Position numbers and translations under genes: made by a program. 12,393 nt of DNA from JAWWPG01 sp037719575. Lineage in GTDB: Bacteria; Actinomycetota; Actinomycetes; Propionibacteriales; Nocardioidaceae. The stretch lies in the NCBI GenBank assembly GCA_037719575.1, contig JBBJMF010000088.1:1-12393 (forward strand). Reading direction: 5' to 3'. The stretch's first letter is position 1. The number at the start of each line of letters is the position of its first letter. Of this stretch, positions 6,972-12,393 are shown one piece after another. Below the pieces are notes generated by a model, which saw only the letters and a list, made by a program, of their open reading frames with translations, did not search any database and was not told the DNA's origin.

Positions 6972-7852
6972 GTCGACAAGATGGAGTCGAGCGACGCGCG
7001 GACCCGGTCGGCGTCCTCGCGATACTTCACGACGGCTCCCAGTGTCAGCGCCGCCGACTCGAGGTCGAGGCTGGAGGCCCCCAAGGCATGCAACGCCTGT
7101 GCCCAGTCGAGGGTCTCGGCAACACCCGGCGGCTTGACGAGGTCGTCGCGGGACCGCAGCCGGGCCGTCGCCCGCGCCACCTGCTCCGCGAGCGCAGCCG
7201 GTACGTCGGGCAGCCGGCGCCGGACGATCTCGATCTCGCGCGCCAGCCCCGGGTGCTCGACCCAGTGGTAGAGGCAGCGGCGCTTGAGCGCATCGTGCAC
7301 CTCCCGCGTCCGGTTGCTGGTCAGCACCACGACGGGCGGGGTCACCGCCGTGACCGTGCCGAGCTCGGGGATCGTCACCTGGTTGGTGGAGAGCACCTCC
7401 AGGAGGAACGCCTCGAACTCGTCGTCGGCGCGGTCCACCTCGTCGATGAGCAGCACCACAGGCGCCTCCCTGAGGGCCCGCAGGATCGGCCGGGCCAACA
7501 GGAACCGCTCGTCGAAGAGCGACTTCTCGATCTCCTCCTGGTCGATCGCGTCGGAGCCCTTGGTGGCCTCGACCGTGCGCAGGTGCAGGATCTGGCGGGC
7601 GAAGTCCCAGTCGTAGAGGGCCTGGCTCGCGTCGATCCCCTCGTGGCACTGCAGCCGGATGAGGTCCAGGTCGAGGGCCTGCGCCAAGGCCTCGGCCAAC
7701 GCGGTCTTCCCCGTGCCCGGCTCGCCCTCGAGCATCAGCGGCCGATGCATCGTCAGCGCCAGGAAGCCGATCGTGGCAAGCCCGTCATCGGTCAGGTATC
7801 CCGTGGCGGCGAGCAAGGCAGCGAGTTCGGCGGGCGAGGGGACGTCGTACAC
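6968..7852 (-). CDS. coxD: MoxR-family AAA+ ATPase, CoxD type
   Basis: The product, 294 residues from the chosen start, is a MoxR AAA+ ATPase. Walker A is GEPGTGKT (43-50), Walker B is VVLLIDEVD (132-140), the sensor asparagine is Asn180 in VLTSNRTRE, and the arginine-rich HDALKRRC follows. In the model CO oxidiser CoxD unfolds or remodels apo-CoxL so that sulfur and copper can be added. I chose the GTG at 7852 because family similarity begins right there (VYDVPSPAELAALLAATGYL). The ribosome site is poor, so the alternative ATG at 7987 (339 residues) cannot be excluded, but its extra 45 residues do not resemble a MoxR N-terminus. Overlaps coxE by four bases. Confidence 0.92.
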   Translation of the reverse strand: MYDVPSPAELAALLAATGYLTDDGLATIGFLALTMHRPLMLEGEPGTGKTALAEALAQALDLDLIRLQCHEGIDASQALYDWDFARQILHLRTVEATKGSDAIDQEEIEKSLFDERFLLARPILRALREAPVVLLIDEVDRADDEFEAFLLEVLSTNQVTIPELGTVTAVTPPVVVLTSNRTREVHDALKRRCLYHWVEHPGLAREIEIVRRRLPDVPAALAEQVARATARLRSRDDLVKPPGVAETLDWAQALHALGASSLDLESAALTLGAVVKYREDADRVRASLDSILST

Positions 7853-8056
7853 CTGACCAGCATCGCCGATCGCCTGACAATCCCCAAGGTCGGCCGCGGC
7901 GACGTTGACGGACCTGCGGGCACAGATGCACGACGCAGAGCAAGATTCTGCCCAAACCGAGATCGCACCCCACAGCTGCACGTCCATGGCCCGCCTGGAC
8001 GCTTCCCTGCTCGCAGTCGTCCAGCTGGGAGGTGGGCGTCCGAGCTGGCGGCTCTT
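7853..8056. other. Gap between mocA-like gene and coxD
   Basis: This 204-bp stretch separates the mocA-like stop from the preferred coxD start. It is the only sizeable gap inside the upstream module, so it may hold an extra promoter for coxD-coxE-xdhC. I see no clear promoter boxes, no strong hairpin and no convincing small gene in it. Part of it becomes coding if coxD starts at 7987. Confidence 0.3.
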
Positions 8057-8689
8057 TCAGTGAGGCGCGTGGTGATGACGCGCGTTCTGCCAGGCTGCGA
8101 AGGCATGGGCGGTGTCGATGTCTGCGCCACTGGCGAGGTCAGCGCACTCGACGTGAGCGACGGCGTGGGCTGCGAGGTAGTCACGCGCTCCACGGTCGCC
8201 GTGCGCAGAGTCGATGACTCCGGCCCAGTGATCCCGGCCGATCACGACCGGGTGTCCCGGGATGCCGTGGTACGACGACCTGCGCAGCGCCTGAGGTTCA
8301 AGACCCGGTGCCAACAGGCGCTGCACCACGTCAGGCGTGACGTCTGGTGTGTCCACGAGCATCACGACAGCAGTCGTCGCCTCGGCCTCCTGAGCTGTCA
8401 GCGCACGCAACCCGGCGCGAAGGGAGGCACCCATCCCCTCCGCCCAGTCCTCGGCGACCACGACCGAGGCGTCGGGCGGCACCTCGCGACGTACCTCCTC
8501 CGACGATGCGCCCACCACCACGTACAGCGGCTGGCAACCGCCGCCACGCAGCACCGCCAATGCGCCGGCCAGCCAGCTGACGCCGTCGGCACCGGCGACG
8601 AGCGCCTTGGGTTGGCCAAGTCGGCTTCCGGACCCCGCCGCGAGCACCAGGCCCGCGGCCGCGACGCCCGCCCGCGCGGAGCCGCTCAT
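8057..8689 (-). CDS. MocA/MobA-like molybdopterin nucleotidyltransferase
   Basis: The 210-residue product belongs to the NTP_transf_3 family. MocA members transfer CMP to Mo-molybdopterin, making the MCD cofactor used by CoxL-type enzymes. The nucleotide-binding loop is LVLAAGSGSRLGQPKAL (14-30), the metal-binding aspartate is in LVDTPDVTP (111-119), and later family motifs are GHPVVIG (145-151), GDRGAR (164-169) and DIDT (190-193). The ATG at 8689 overlaps the dipeptidase stop as ATGA. No Shine-Dalgarno sequence precedes it (GTCGCCTCCGC), so translation likely depends on ribosomes finishing the dipeptidase. An upstream ATG at 8770 would add 27 residues read from inside the dipeptidase and is unlikely. 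CTP rather than GTP use is inferred from the neighbours. Confidence 0.88.
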   Translation of the reverse strand: MSGSARAGVAAAGLVLAAGSGSRLGQPKALVAGADGVSWLAGALAVLRGGGCQPLYVVVGASSEEVRREVPPDASVVVAEDWAEGMGASLRAGLRALTAQEAEATTAVVMLVDTPDVTPDVVQRLLAPGLEPQALRRSSYHGIPGHPVVIGRDHWAGVIDSAHGDRGARDYLAAHAVAHVECADLASGADIDTAHAFAAWQNARHHHAPH

Positions 8690-9780
8690 GCGGAGGCGAC
8701 GGCTTCCATGTCGCGCATCGCGCGCAGCACGTTGCCATGGGCCAACCGGCCCAGCTCCGGCTCGGACCACCCCCGTCCTCGAAGCGTGTCCAGCAGGATC
8801 GGGTAGCTCGCGACGTCAGGCATGCGCTCGGGATAGAACATCACCCCGTCGTAGTCGCTGCCCAACCCGACATGGTCCAGGCCGGCGATCTCGCGGACGT
8901 GGTCGACGTGGTCGGCGACATCGTCCACCGTGCAGGCAGGTGCCTCTCCCAGCCGCTCGCGGATCACCGGGTCGACGTCGGCGAAGCTCCGTCGGTCACC
9001 GCCGCGCTCCTCCGCGATGCGCAGGCACTCGTCGTACCAGTCGGCGACCGGCTGCGACGTGAACATCGGCACGAACGTGACCATGCACACGCCACCGTTG
9101 CCTGTCAGTGCGGCCAGGACGTCGTCGGGGACGTTGCGGTTGATGTCGCACAGTGCCTGGGCCGAGCTGTGGCTGAAGATCACCGGTGCCGAGGTCGTGT
9201 CGAGGGCGTCGCGCATGACGTCGGCCGAGACGTGGCTGAGGTCGACGAACATGCCGATCCGGTTCATCTCGCGGACCACGTCACGCCCGAGCTCGCTGAG
9301 ACCTCGCAGGACCGGGGTGTCGGTCGCGGAGTCGGCCCAGGGCACGTTCTCGTTGTGGGTCAAGGTCAGGTACCGGACCCCGAGCGCGTGCATCATCCGC
9401 AGCACGCCAAGCGAGCTGTTGATCGAGTGTCCGCCCTCCATGCCCATCAGCGACGCTACCCGTCCGGCGGCCACCGCCTCGTCGACCTGGTCCGCGGTCG
9501 TTGCCAGCGCGAAGACATCGGGGTGGCGACGCACCATCTTCTTGACGAAGTCGATCTGCTCGAGGGTCGCGGTGACGGCAGCCTCTCCTGCCAACGAGCA
9601 CGGCACGAAGACCGACCAGAACTGGGCCCCGACGCCTCCCGCCCGAAGCCGCGCGATGTCGGTCTGCAGCTCAGGAACTCCTGCGGCCAGGTCGGCCTTC
9701 TCGAGGTCGTACCCGGCGAGCTCGCGGATGGCCCACGGCAGATCGTTGTGCCCGTCCAGGATGTACGTCTCGAGGTCCAT
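8686..9780 (-). CDS. M19 family membrane/renal-type dipeptidase
   Basis: The 364-residue product is a zinc amidohydrolase of peptidase family M19. The metal ligands can be seen in order: His11 and Asp13 (DGHND), bridging Glu115 (MEGGHS), His183 (DLSHVS) and His204 (FSHSSA), followed by GSDYDG (308-312). Spacings match renal dipeptidase closely. There is no signal peptide, so it should be cytoplasmic. Known members cleave dipeptides, including ones with a C-terminal D-residue, and some open beta-lactams. The ATG at 9780 follows GAGGATGGGGGG. The frame is open upstream but that part does not resemble the family. It is the first gene of the maturation module and overlaps mocA by four bases, which suggests a shared role, perhaps releasing the substrate of the hydroxylase; this last point is speculation. 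Confidence 0.93.
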   Translation of the reverse strand: MDLETYILDGHNDLPWAIRELAGYDLEKADLAAGVPELQTDIARLRAGGVGAQFWSVFVPCSLAGEAAVTATLEQIDFVKKMVRRHPDVFALATTADQVDEAVAAGRVASLMGMEGGHSINSSLGVLRMMHALGVRYLTLTHNENVPWADSATDTPVLRGLSELGRDVVREMNRIGMFVDLSHVSADVMRDALDTTSAPVIFSHSSAQALCDINRNVPDDVLAALTGNGGVCMVTFVPMFTSQPVADWYDECLRIAEERGGDRRSFADVDPVIRERLGEAPACTVDDVADHVDHVREIAGLDHVGLGSDYDGVMFYPERMPDVASYPILLDTLRGRGWSEPELGRLAHGNVLRAMRDMEAVASA

Positions 9781-9824
9781 CCCCCCATCCTCGCGTACGC
9801 GGCTCGGCCTCGATGACTGGTGTT

Positions 9825-9840
9825 CCGGAGCAGTCTCCGG
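9825..9840. promoter_or_regulatory. Inverted repeat in divergent intergenic region
   Basis: CCGGAG (9825-9830) and CTCCGG (9835-9840) form a perfect inverted repeat with a four-base centre. It lies between the divergent dipeptidase and methyltransferase-remnant starts, 45 bp before the dipeptidase ATG, where an operator for the operon would be expected. No regulator gene is in the window. Confidence 0.35.
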
Positions 9841-9856
9841 TGAGGAGAATGGACAC

Positions 9857-10087
9857 ATGCGGGAATCCTGGATGATCGACGAGGCGCGGTTCGCGGGCGC
9901 CGAGCACCTTGACGCAGCATTCGTCGACGGATACGACCGCAAGCGGGGATCCCGACTTCGTGAACGATGTAGACGTCCTGCGACGTCAGGGGCTCGACAC
10001 CACCTCGACGGTCGTTGACATCGGAGCCGGCACCGGCGGGTTCGCACTGGCCGCAGCGAGACATTTTCGGCGTGTGGTGGCAGTCGC
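9857..10087 (+). pseudogene. SAM-dependent methyltransferase remnant
   Basis: The ATG at 9857 follows GAGGAG and reads MRESWMIDEARFAGAEHLDA up to AFVDGYDRK, the usual N-terminus of a class I SAM methyltransferase. Near 9944 the frame changes: homology continues one frame later as DPDFVNDVDVLRRQGLD and then the SAM-binding motif VVDIGAGTGGFALAAARHF and RRVVAV. The shift is one extra base or two lost bases in AAGCGGGGAT. At about 10087, just where the next conserved acidic residue should come, the sequence turns into the complement of an S53 peptidase gene. So roughly two thirds of the gene is missing. The intact promoter side and damaged body suggest recent decay. Function of the parent is unknown beyond methyl transfer. 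Confidence 0.75.
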
Positions 10088-11085
10088 CGGTCTCCGGGTC
10101 GGCCACGGCGGACACGTCGGGAGCCCCTCGTCCACGCGACCCGGTCGAACCGCCCCGTTGTTCCACACGGTCTCGCTGACCACGGACCCACTCGTGGCGT
10201 CAGCGTCCAACCGGGTCCCGCCGCAGGCGAGCGCGTGCGGGCTGGATGCAGGGAAGTCGACATGGACCGCGCCATCGTTGGTGCGGTCGACCGACCCGTC
10301 GTCCCCGGCGGCGGCGGTCACCGTCACGCCGAGGGACACCGCATCGGCCATCGTCTGGTCGAGCGCGGTACGCGCGCCTGGCCGGTCCAGCCGTCCTCAC
10401 TCAGCCCCCAGCTGATGCTGATCGCCGTCGGGCCGCTGATGCCGAGCCCGGCGAAGTAGGCGTCGAGCTCCGGCTGGTCGAACCCGCCTCCCAGCTCGAT
10501 GATCGCGATGGTCTGTCCGGTGCCGTCATCGTCGGGGAAGTCGTAGACGGTCGCGAGCTCGAGGGGTGTATAGCTCGTCGAGACAGTCTCGGACGCCGCG
10601 ATCACCGACAACATGCGCGCCTGCGGCCGGTCGTCGAGCCGAGCACCGCCGTGACGATGCCAGCGAGCGACGAGGGCACGCTCCGCCCACCGGTGCGCTG
10701 CCGATGCGTCATCCGGGCCTGTCCCTGCCCGGGGGCTGATCGCCGAGCTGAGCGTCGTGCCGAAGATCCGCCCGAGCCGTGCGACGGTCCCGGCGACCCG
10801 CACCCGTCGCGACGGCGGGTGCGTGCTGAGGATCTCCAGCCCGAGCGCGGTGGGGGTGTCCGTCACGGTGACGACGTCTGCCTGGTCGGCGCCGTACGAC
10901 GAAGCCAGGTCGGTTGCGGAGGCGCGGCGAGCCAGCCGGATCGGGCAGTACTGCCTTGCGGCGAAGCCCCAATCGTGACCTCGACCCGCGTCGCCGGGTC
11001 CACCACCGCGGCGAACGTTTTAGAGCCCGCTGCGGGGGCGCGCTCGCTGCCGGGAAGAGGTGTCAGCCGCAGGCTTGCCGGCCCC
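10087..11085 (-). pseudogene. S53 (sedolisin) peptidase remnant, several frameshifts
   Basis: Pieces of a pro-kumamolisin-type S53 serine-carboxyl peptidase occur in order but in different frames. They are LTPLPGSERAP and VDPATRVEVT (about 11066-10974), LRRKAVLPDP (about 10966-10940), LASSYGADQADVV and GTVARLGRIFGTTL (about 10925-10745), PSSLAGIVTAVLG (about 10680-10640, another frame), SYTPLELATVYDFP and GQTIAIIELGGGF, then SISWGLSEDGWTGQA (to about 10376). A +2 slip in a CG run then leads to RTALDQTMADAVSLGVTVTA and HVDFPASSPHALACGGTRL, and finally APDVSAVADPETGD in yet another frame. After LDAYFAGLGI the sequence jumps to TAISISWG, deleting the stretch that carries the catalytic Glu/Asp pair. 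The C-terminal part with the nucleophile GTS motif is gone at the 10087 junction. The gene cannot make an active protease. Confidence 0.8.
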
Positions 11086-11120
11086 TGAAGGACGTCCTCT
11101 TCGGAGCTCGGCTCGGTTTT

Positions 11121-11140
11121 TCCCCGGGTCTACCCGGGGA
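11121..11140 (-). terminator. Strong GC hairpin after the microprotein gene
   Basis: TCCCCGGGT (11121-11129) and ACCCGGGGA (11132-11140) form a perfect 9-bp stem with a two-base centre. It lies 29 bp past the stop of the 44-residue gene, so a U-less terminator of the kind common in actinobacteria is the simplest reading. The T-run on the plus strand is on the wrong side for a classical intrinsic terminator in either direction. A regulator binding site is the alternative. Confidence 0.4.
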
Positions 11141-11141
11141 C

Positions 11142-11153
11142 GCCGATATCGGC
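11142..11153. other. 12-bp perfect palindrome
   Basis: GCCGATATCGGC is a perfect palindrome one base from the strong hairpin at 11121-11140 and 16 bp beyond the stop of the microprotein gene. It may be part of the same termination region or a protein-binding site; chance is possible in such GC-rich DNA. Confidence 0.3.
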
Positions 11154-11169
11154 CACCTGCCGGGCACGA

Positions 11170-11304
11170 TCAGCGCTTGCGGCGCTCGATCGCGCGTTGC
11201 ACGCGAGTGTCCGACTGCCCAAGGAGCTTCGCCATCAGCGGCACCCGAAACTTGTAGGCCACCACGGCCACCACGATGATCGCGAGGAGGATCCACAGGA
11301 ACAT
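11170..11304 (-). CDS. 44-residue single-pass membrane microprotein
   Basis: A short frame, ATG at 11304 to TGA at 11170, encodes 44 residues. Residues 1-17 (MFLWILLAIIVVAVVAY) form one hydrophobic membrane helix. The rest is basic and amphipathic (KFRVPLMAKLLGQSD, then TRVQRAIERRKR), giving a positive C-terminal tail that should stay in the cytoplasm. Codon third positions are strongly G/C apart from TTT in KFR and CTT in KLLG. A weak ribosome site, GGTGA, lies four bases before the start. Several features argue that it is real: the clean helix-plus-basic-tail layout, the downstream hairpin, and lack of any competing gene on either strand. I do not recognise a named family. It lies 261 bp downstream of groEL on the same strand. 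Confidence 0.6.
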   Translation of the reverse strand: MFLWILLAIIVVAVVAYKFRVPLMAKLLGQSDTRVQRAIERRKR

Positions 11305-11381
11305 GTGTTCACCGTACGCCGCGAGGAAGCGTCAAACCAGGTGACCTCCGCACGCCTGACGCGATCGAGTGGGAGGTGCCT

Positions 11382-11463
11382 CTGCCTGGCCCGCCAGGCA
11401 AGGACTCCCGGCACCACGGAAATCTGCCTGGCACAAGGTGCATCTGCCTGGCCCGCCAGGCAA
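11382..11463. repeat. 80-bp structured intergenic element, copy B
   Basis: Two identical 22-base direct repeats (11381-11402 and 11443-11464) are exactly 62 bp apart. Each contains the perfect hairpin TGCCTGGC-CC-GCCAGGCA. A partial third unit, TCTGCCTGGC, sits at 11423-11432, and GCACC (11411-11415) can pair with GGTGC (11437-11441). The element aligns without gaps to 4610-4691 at 47 of 80 positions. The best-kept blocks are the CCAC plus AAATCT core, TGGC, CAAGG, and the ends of the arms. It lies about 100 bp downstream of the groEL stop, in the same orientation to groEL as copy A is to xdhC. Confidence 0.7.
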
Positions 11464-11493
11464 GTCCGAGGTCAACCTGAGGGACAACGCTAG

Positions 11494-11508
11494 CCGGCCC
11501 CCGGCCGG
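11494..11508 (-). terminator. Possible groEL terminator hairpin
   Basis: CCGGCC (11494-11499) and GGCCGG (11503-11508) form a perfect GC-only stem around CCC, 57 bp beyond the groEL stop. No T-run follows on the minus strand, so this would be a U-less actinobacterial terminator. The repeat element further downstream is an alternative end point. Confidence 0.35.
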
Positions 11509-11565
11509 TTTCCCGGTCGAGGGCCGACGTGCGAAGCGTGAGCTGCGGTGGGGCTTCCGTTCAGA

Positions 11566-12393
11566 TCAGAATTCCATTCCGCCCATGCCACCCATGTCGC
11601 CGCCGCCACCGCCACCGGCGCCGGCTGAAGCCTTCTCAGGCTTGTCCGCGACGACTGCTTCGGTGGTGAGGAACAACGCGGCGATCGAGGCGGCGTTCTG
11701 CAGCGCAGAGCGGGTCACCTTGACCGGGTCGTTGATCCCGGCGTCGAGCATGTCGACGTACTCCCCGGTGGCGGCGTCGAGGCCGTGACCGGAGTCGAGG
11801 TTGCGCACCTTCTCCGCAACGACCCCACCTTCGAGGCCGGCGTTGATGGCGATCTGCTTCAGCGGAGCCTCGACGGCGAACCTGACGATGGCAGCTCCGG
11901 TCGCCTCGTCGCCCGAGAGTTCGAGCTTCTCGAACGCCACCAGGGTTGCCTGGACGAGTGCCACGCCACCACCGGCGACGATGCCCTCCTCGACTGCCGC
12001 CTTGGCGTTGCGGACGGCGTCCTCGATGCGGTGCTTGCGCTCCTTCAGCTCCACCTCGGTTGCGGCACCGACCTTGATGACGGCGACGCCGCCGGCGAGC
12101 TTGGCCAACCGCTCCTGCAGCTTCTCCTTGTCGTAGTCGGAGTCGCTCTTCTCGATCTCGGCGCGGATCTGGTTGACGCGACCCTGGATCTGGTCGGCGT
12201 CGCCCGCACCCTCGACGATCGTGGTCTCGTCCTTGGTCACGACGACCTTGCGGGCCTGACCGAGCAGGTCGACACCGGTGGACTCGAGCTTGAGGCCCAC
12301 CTCTTCGCTGATGACCTGACCGCCGGTGAGGATCGCGATGTCGGCGAGCATGGCCTTGCGGCGGTCACCGAACCCGGGAGCCTTGACGGCGAC
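11566..12393 (-). CDS. groEL: Chaperonin GroEL, C-terminal half (5' end beyond window)
   Basis: The frame is open to the right edge and gives the last 275 residues of the 60-kDa chaperonin (about half of a normal 540). It begins VAVKAPGFGDRRKAMLADIA, the apical-domain helix of GroEL, continues through the intermediate-domain region VAVIKVGAATEVELKE and EGIVAGGGVAL, and into the equatorial ATP-binding end DAGINDPVKVTRSAL. It finishes with GGGGGGDMGGMGGMEF, the Gly/Met tail of the housekeeping copy in actinobacteria; the second, often groES-linked copy usually has a His-rich tail. The protein folds other proteins in the cytoplasm as a ring with GroES. Its promoter, with any CIRCE or HAIR operator, lies outside the window. 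Confidence 0.97.
   Translation of the reverse strand, partial: VAVKAPGFGDRRKAMLADIAILTGGQVISEEVGLKLESTGVDLLGQARKVVVTKDETTIVEGAGDADQIQGRVNQIRAEIEKSDSDYDKEKLQERLAKLAGGVAVIKVGAATEVELKERKHRIEDAVRNAKAAVEEGIVAGGGVALVQATLVAFEKLELSGDEATGAAIVRFAVEAPLKQIAINAGLEGGVVAEKVRNLDSGHGLDAATGEYVDMLDAGINDPVKVTRSALQNAASIAALFLTTEAVVADKPEKASAGAGGGGGGDMGGMGGMEF

Noticed and set aside
7853..7987. N-terminal extension of CoxD by 45 residues from the ATG at 7987, including a CSASCIC cysteine cluster
   Set aside because: MoxR similarity begins only at the GTG at 7852, and the extension has no family resemblance; kept only as an alternative start.
6683..8806. A 707-codon open frame on the plus strand
   Set aside because: It is antisense to coxE, coxD and the mocA-like gene, has low-complexity Arg/Gly/His composition and no recognisable motif.
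9909..10415. A 168-codon plus-strand frame as an intact methyltransferase
   Set aside because: It lacks the proper N-terminus, which is in another frame, and after about 10087 it reads through the antisense of an S53 gene.
11381..11464. CRISPR-like array from identical 22-base repeats
   Set aside because: There are only two full repeats, the repeats are self-complementary hairpins, no cas genes are nearby, and the spacer region is conserved with the element at 4610-4691.

Overview
The window is high-GC DNA whose genes are nearly all on the minus strand. Codon bias, GTG starts, four-base ATGA gene overlaps and a GroEL with a Gly/Met-rich tail point to an actinobacterium, plausibly Nocardioidaceae. 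The family placement is an inference.

Region 1-9780 is one minus-strand molybdenum hydroxylase locus, read right to left. An upstream module holds an M19 dipeptidase (9780-8686), a MocA/MobA-like cytidylyltransferase (8689-8057), a MoxR AAA ATPase of CoxD type (7852-6968), a VWA protein of CoxE type (6971-5859) and an XdhC/CoxI protein (5866-4715). After a 301-bp gap come the structural genes coxS (4413-3946), coxL (3949-1469), coxM (1472-618) and coxG (560 to beyond the left edge). Most neighbours overlap by four or eight bases, so translation is probably coupled. The gene order S-L-M and the CoxL active-site motif AYRGAGR mark this as a form II enzyme. The cysteine that holds copper in true CO dehydrogenase is a glycine here, so the real substrate is unknown. 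CoxS carries two [2Fe-2S] clusters, CoxM binds FAD, CoxL binds the Mo-cytosine dinucleotide cofactor, MocA would make that cofactor, and XdhC, CoxD and CoxE would mature the enzyme.

Region 9781-11090 is a gene graveyard. A plus-strand SAM methyltransferase remnant and a minus-strand S53 (sedolisin) peptidase remnant, both carrying frameshifts, meet head-on at about 10087. Both have lost their 3' parts there, as if a deletion fused two convergent genes.

Region 11091-12393 has two palindromes, an unlisted 44-residue membrane microprotein (11304-11170), and the C-terminal half of groEL, which runs off the right edge.

The most interesting non-coding signal is a pair of intergenic elements of about 80 bp (4610-4691 and 11382-11463). 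They align without gaps at 47 of 80 positions. Each has hairpin-forming direct repeats exactly 62 bp apart, and each lies just downstream of a minus-strand gene (xdhC and groEL) in the same orientation. I saw no tRNA, rRNA, CRISPR array, transposase or integrase.
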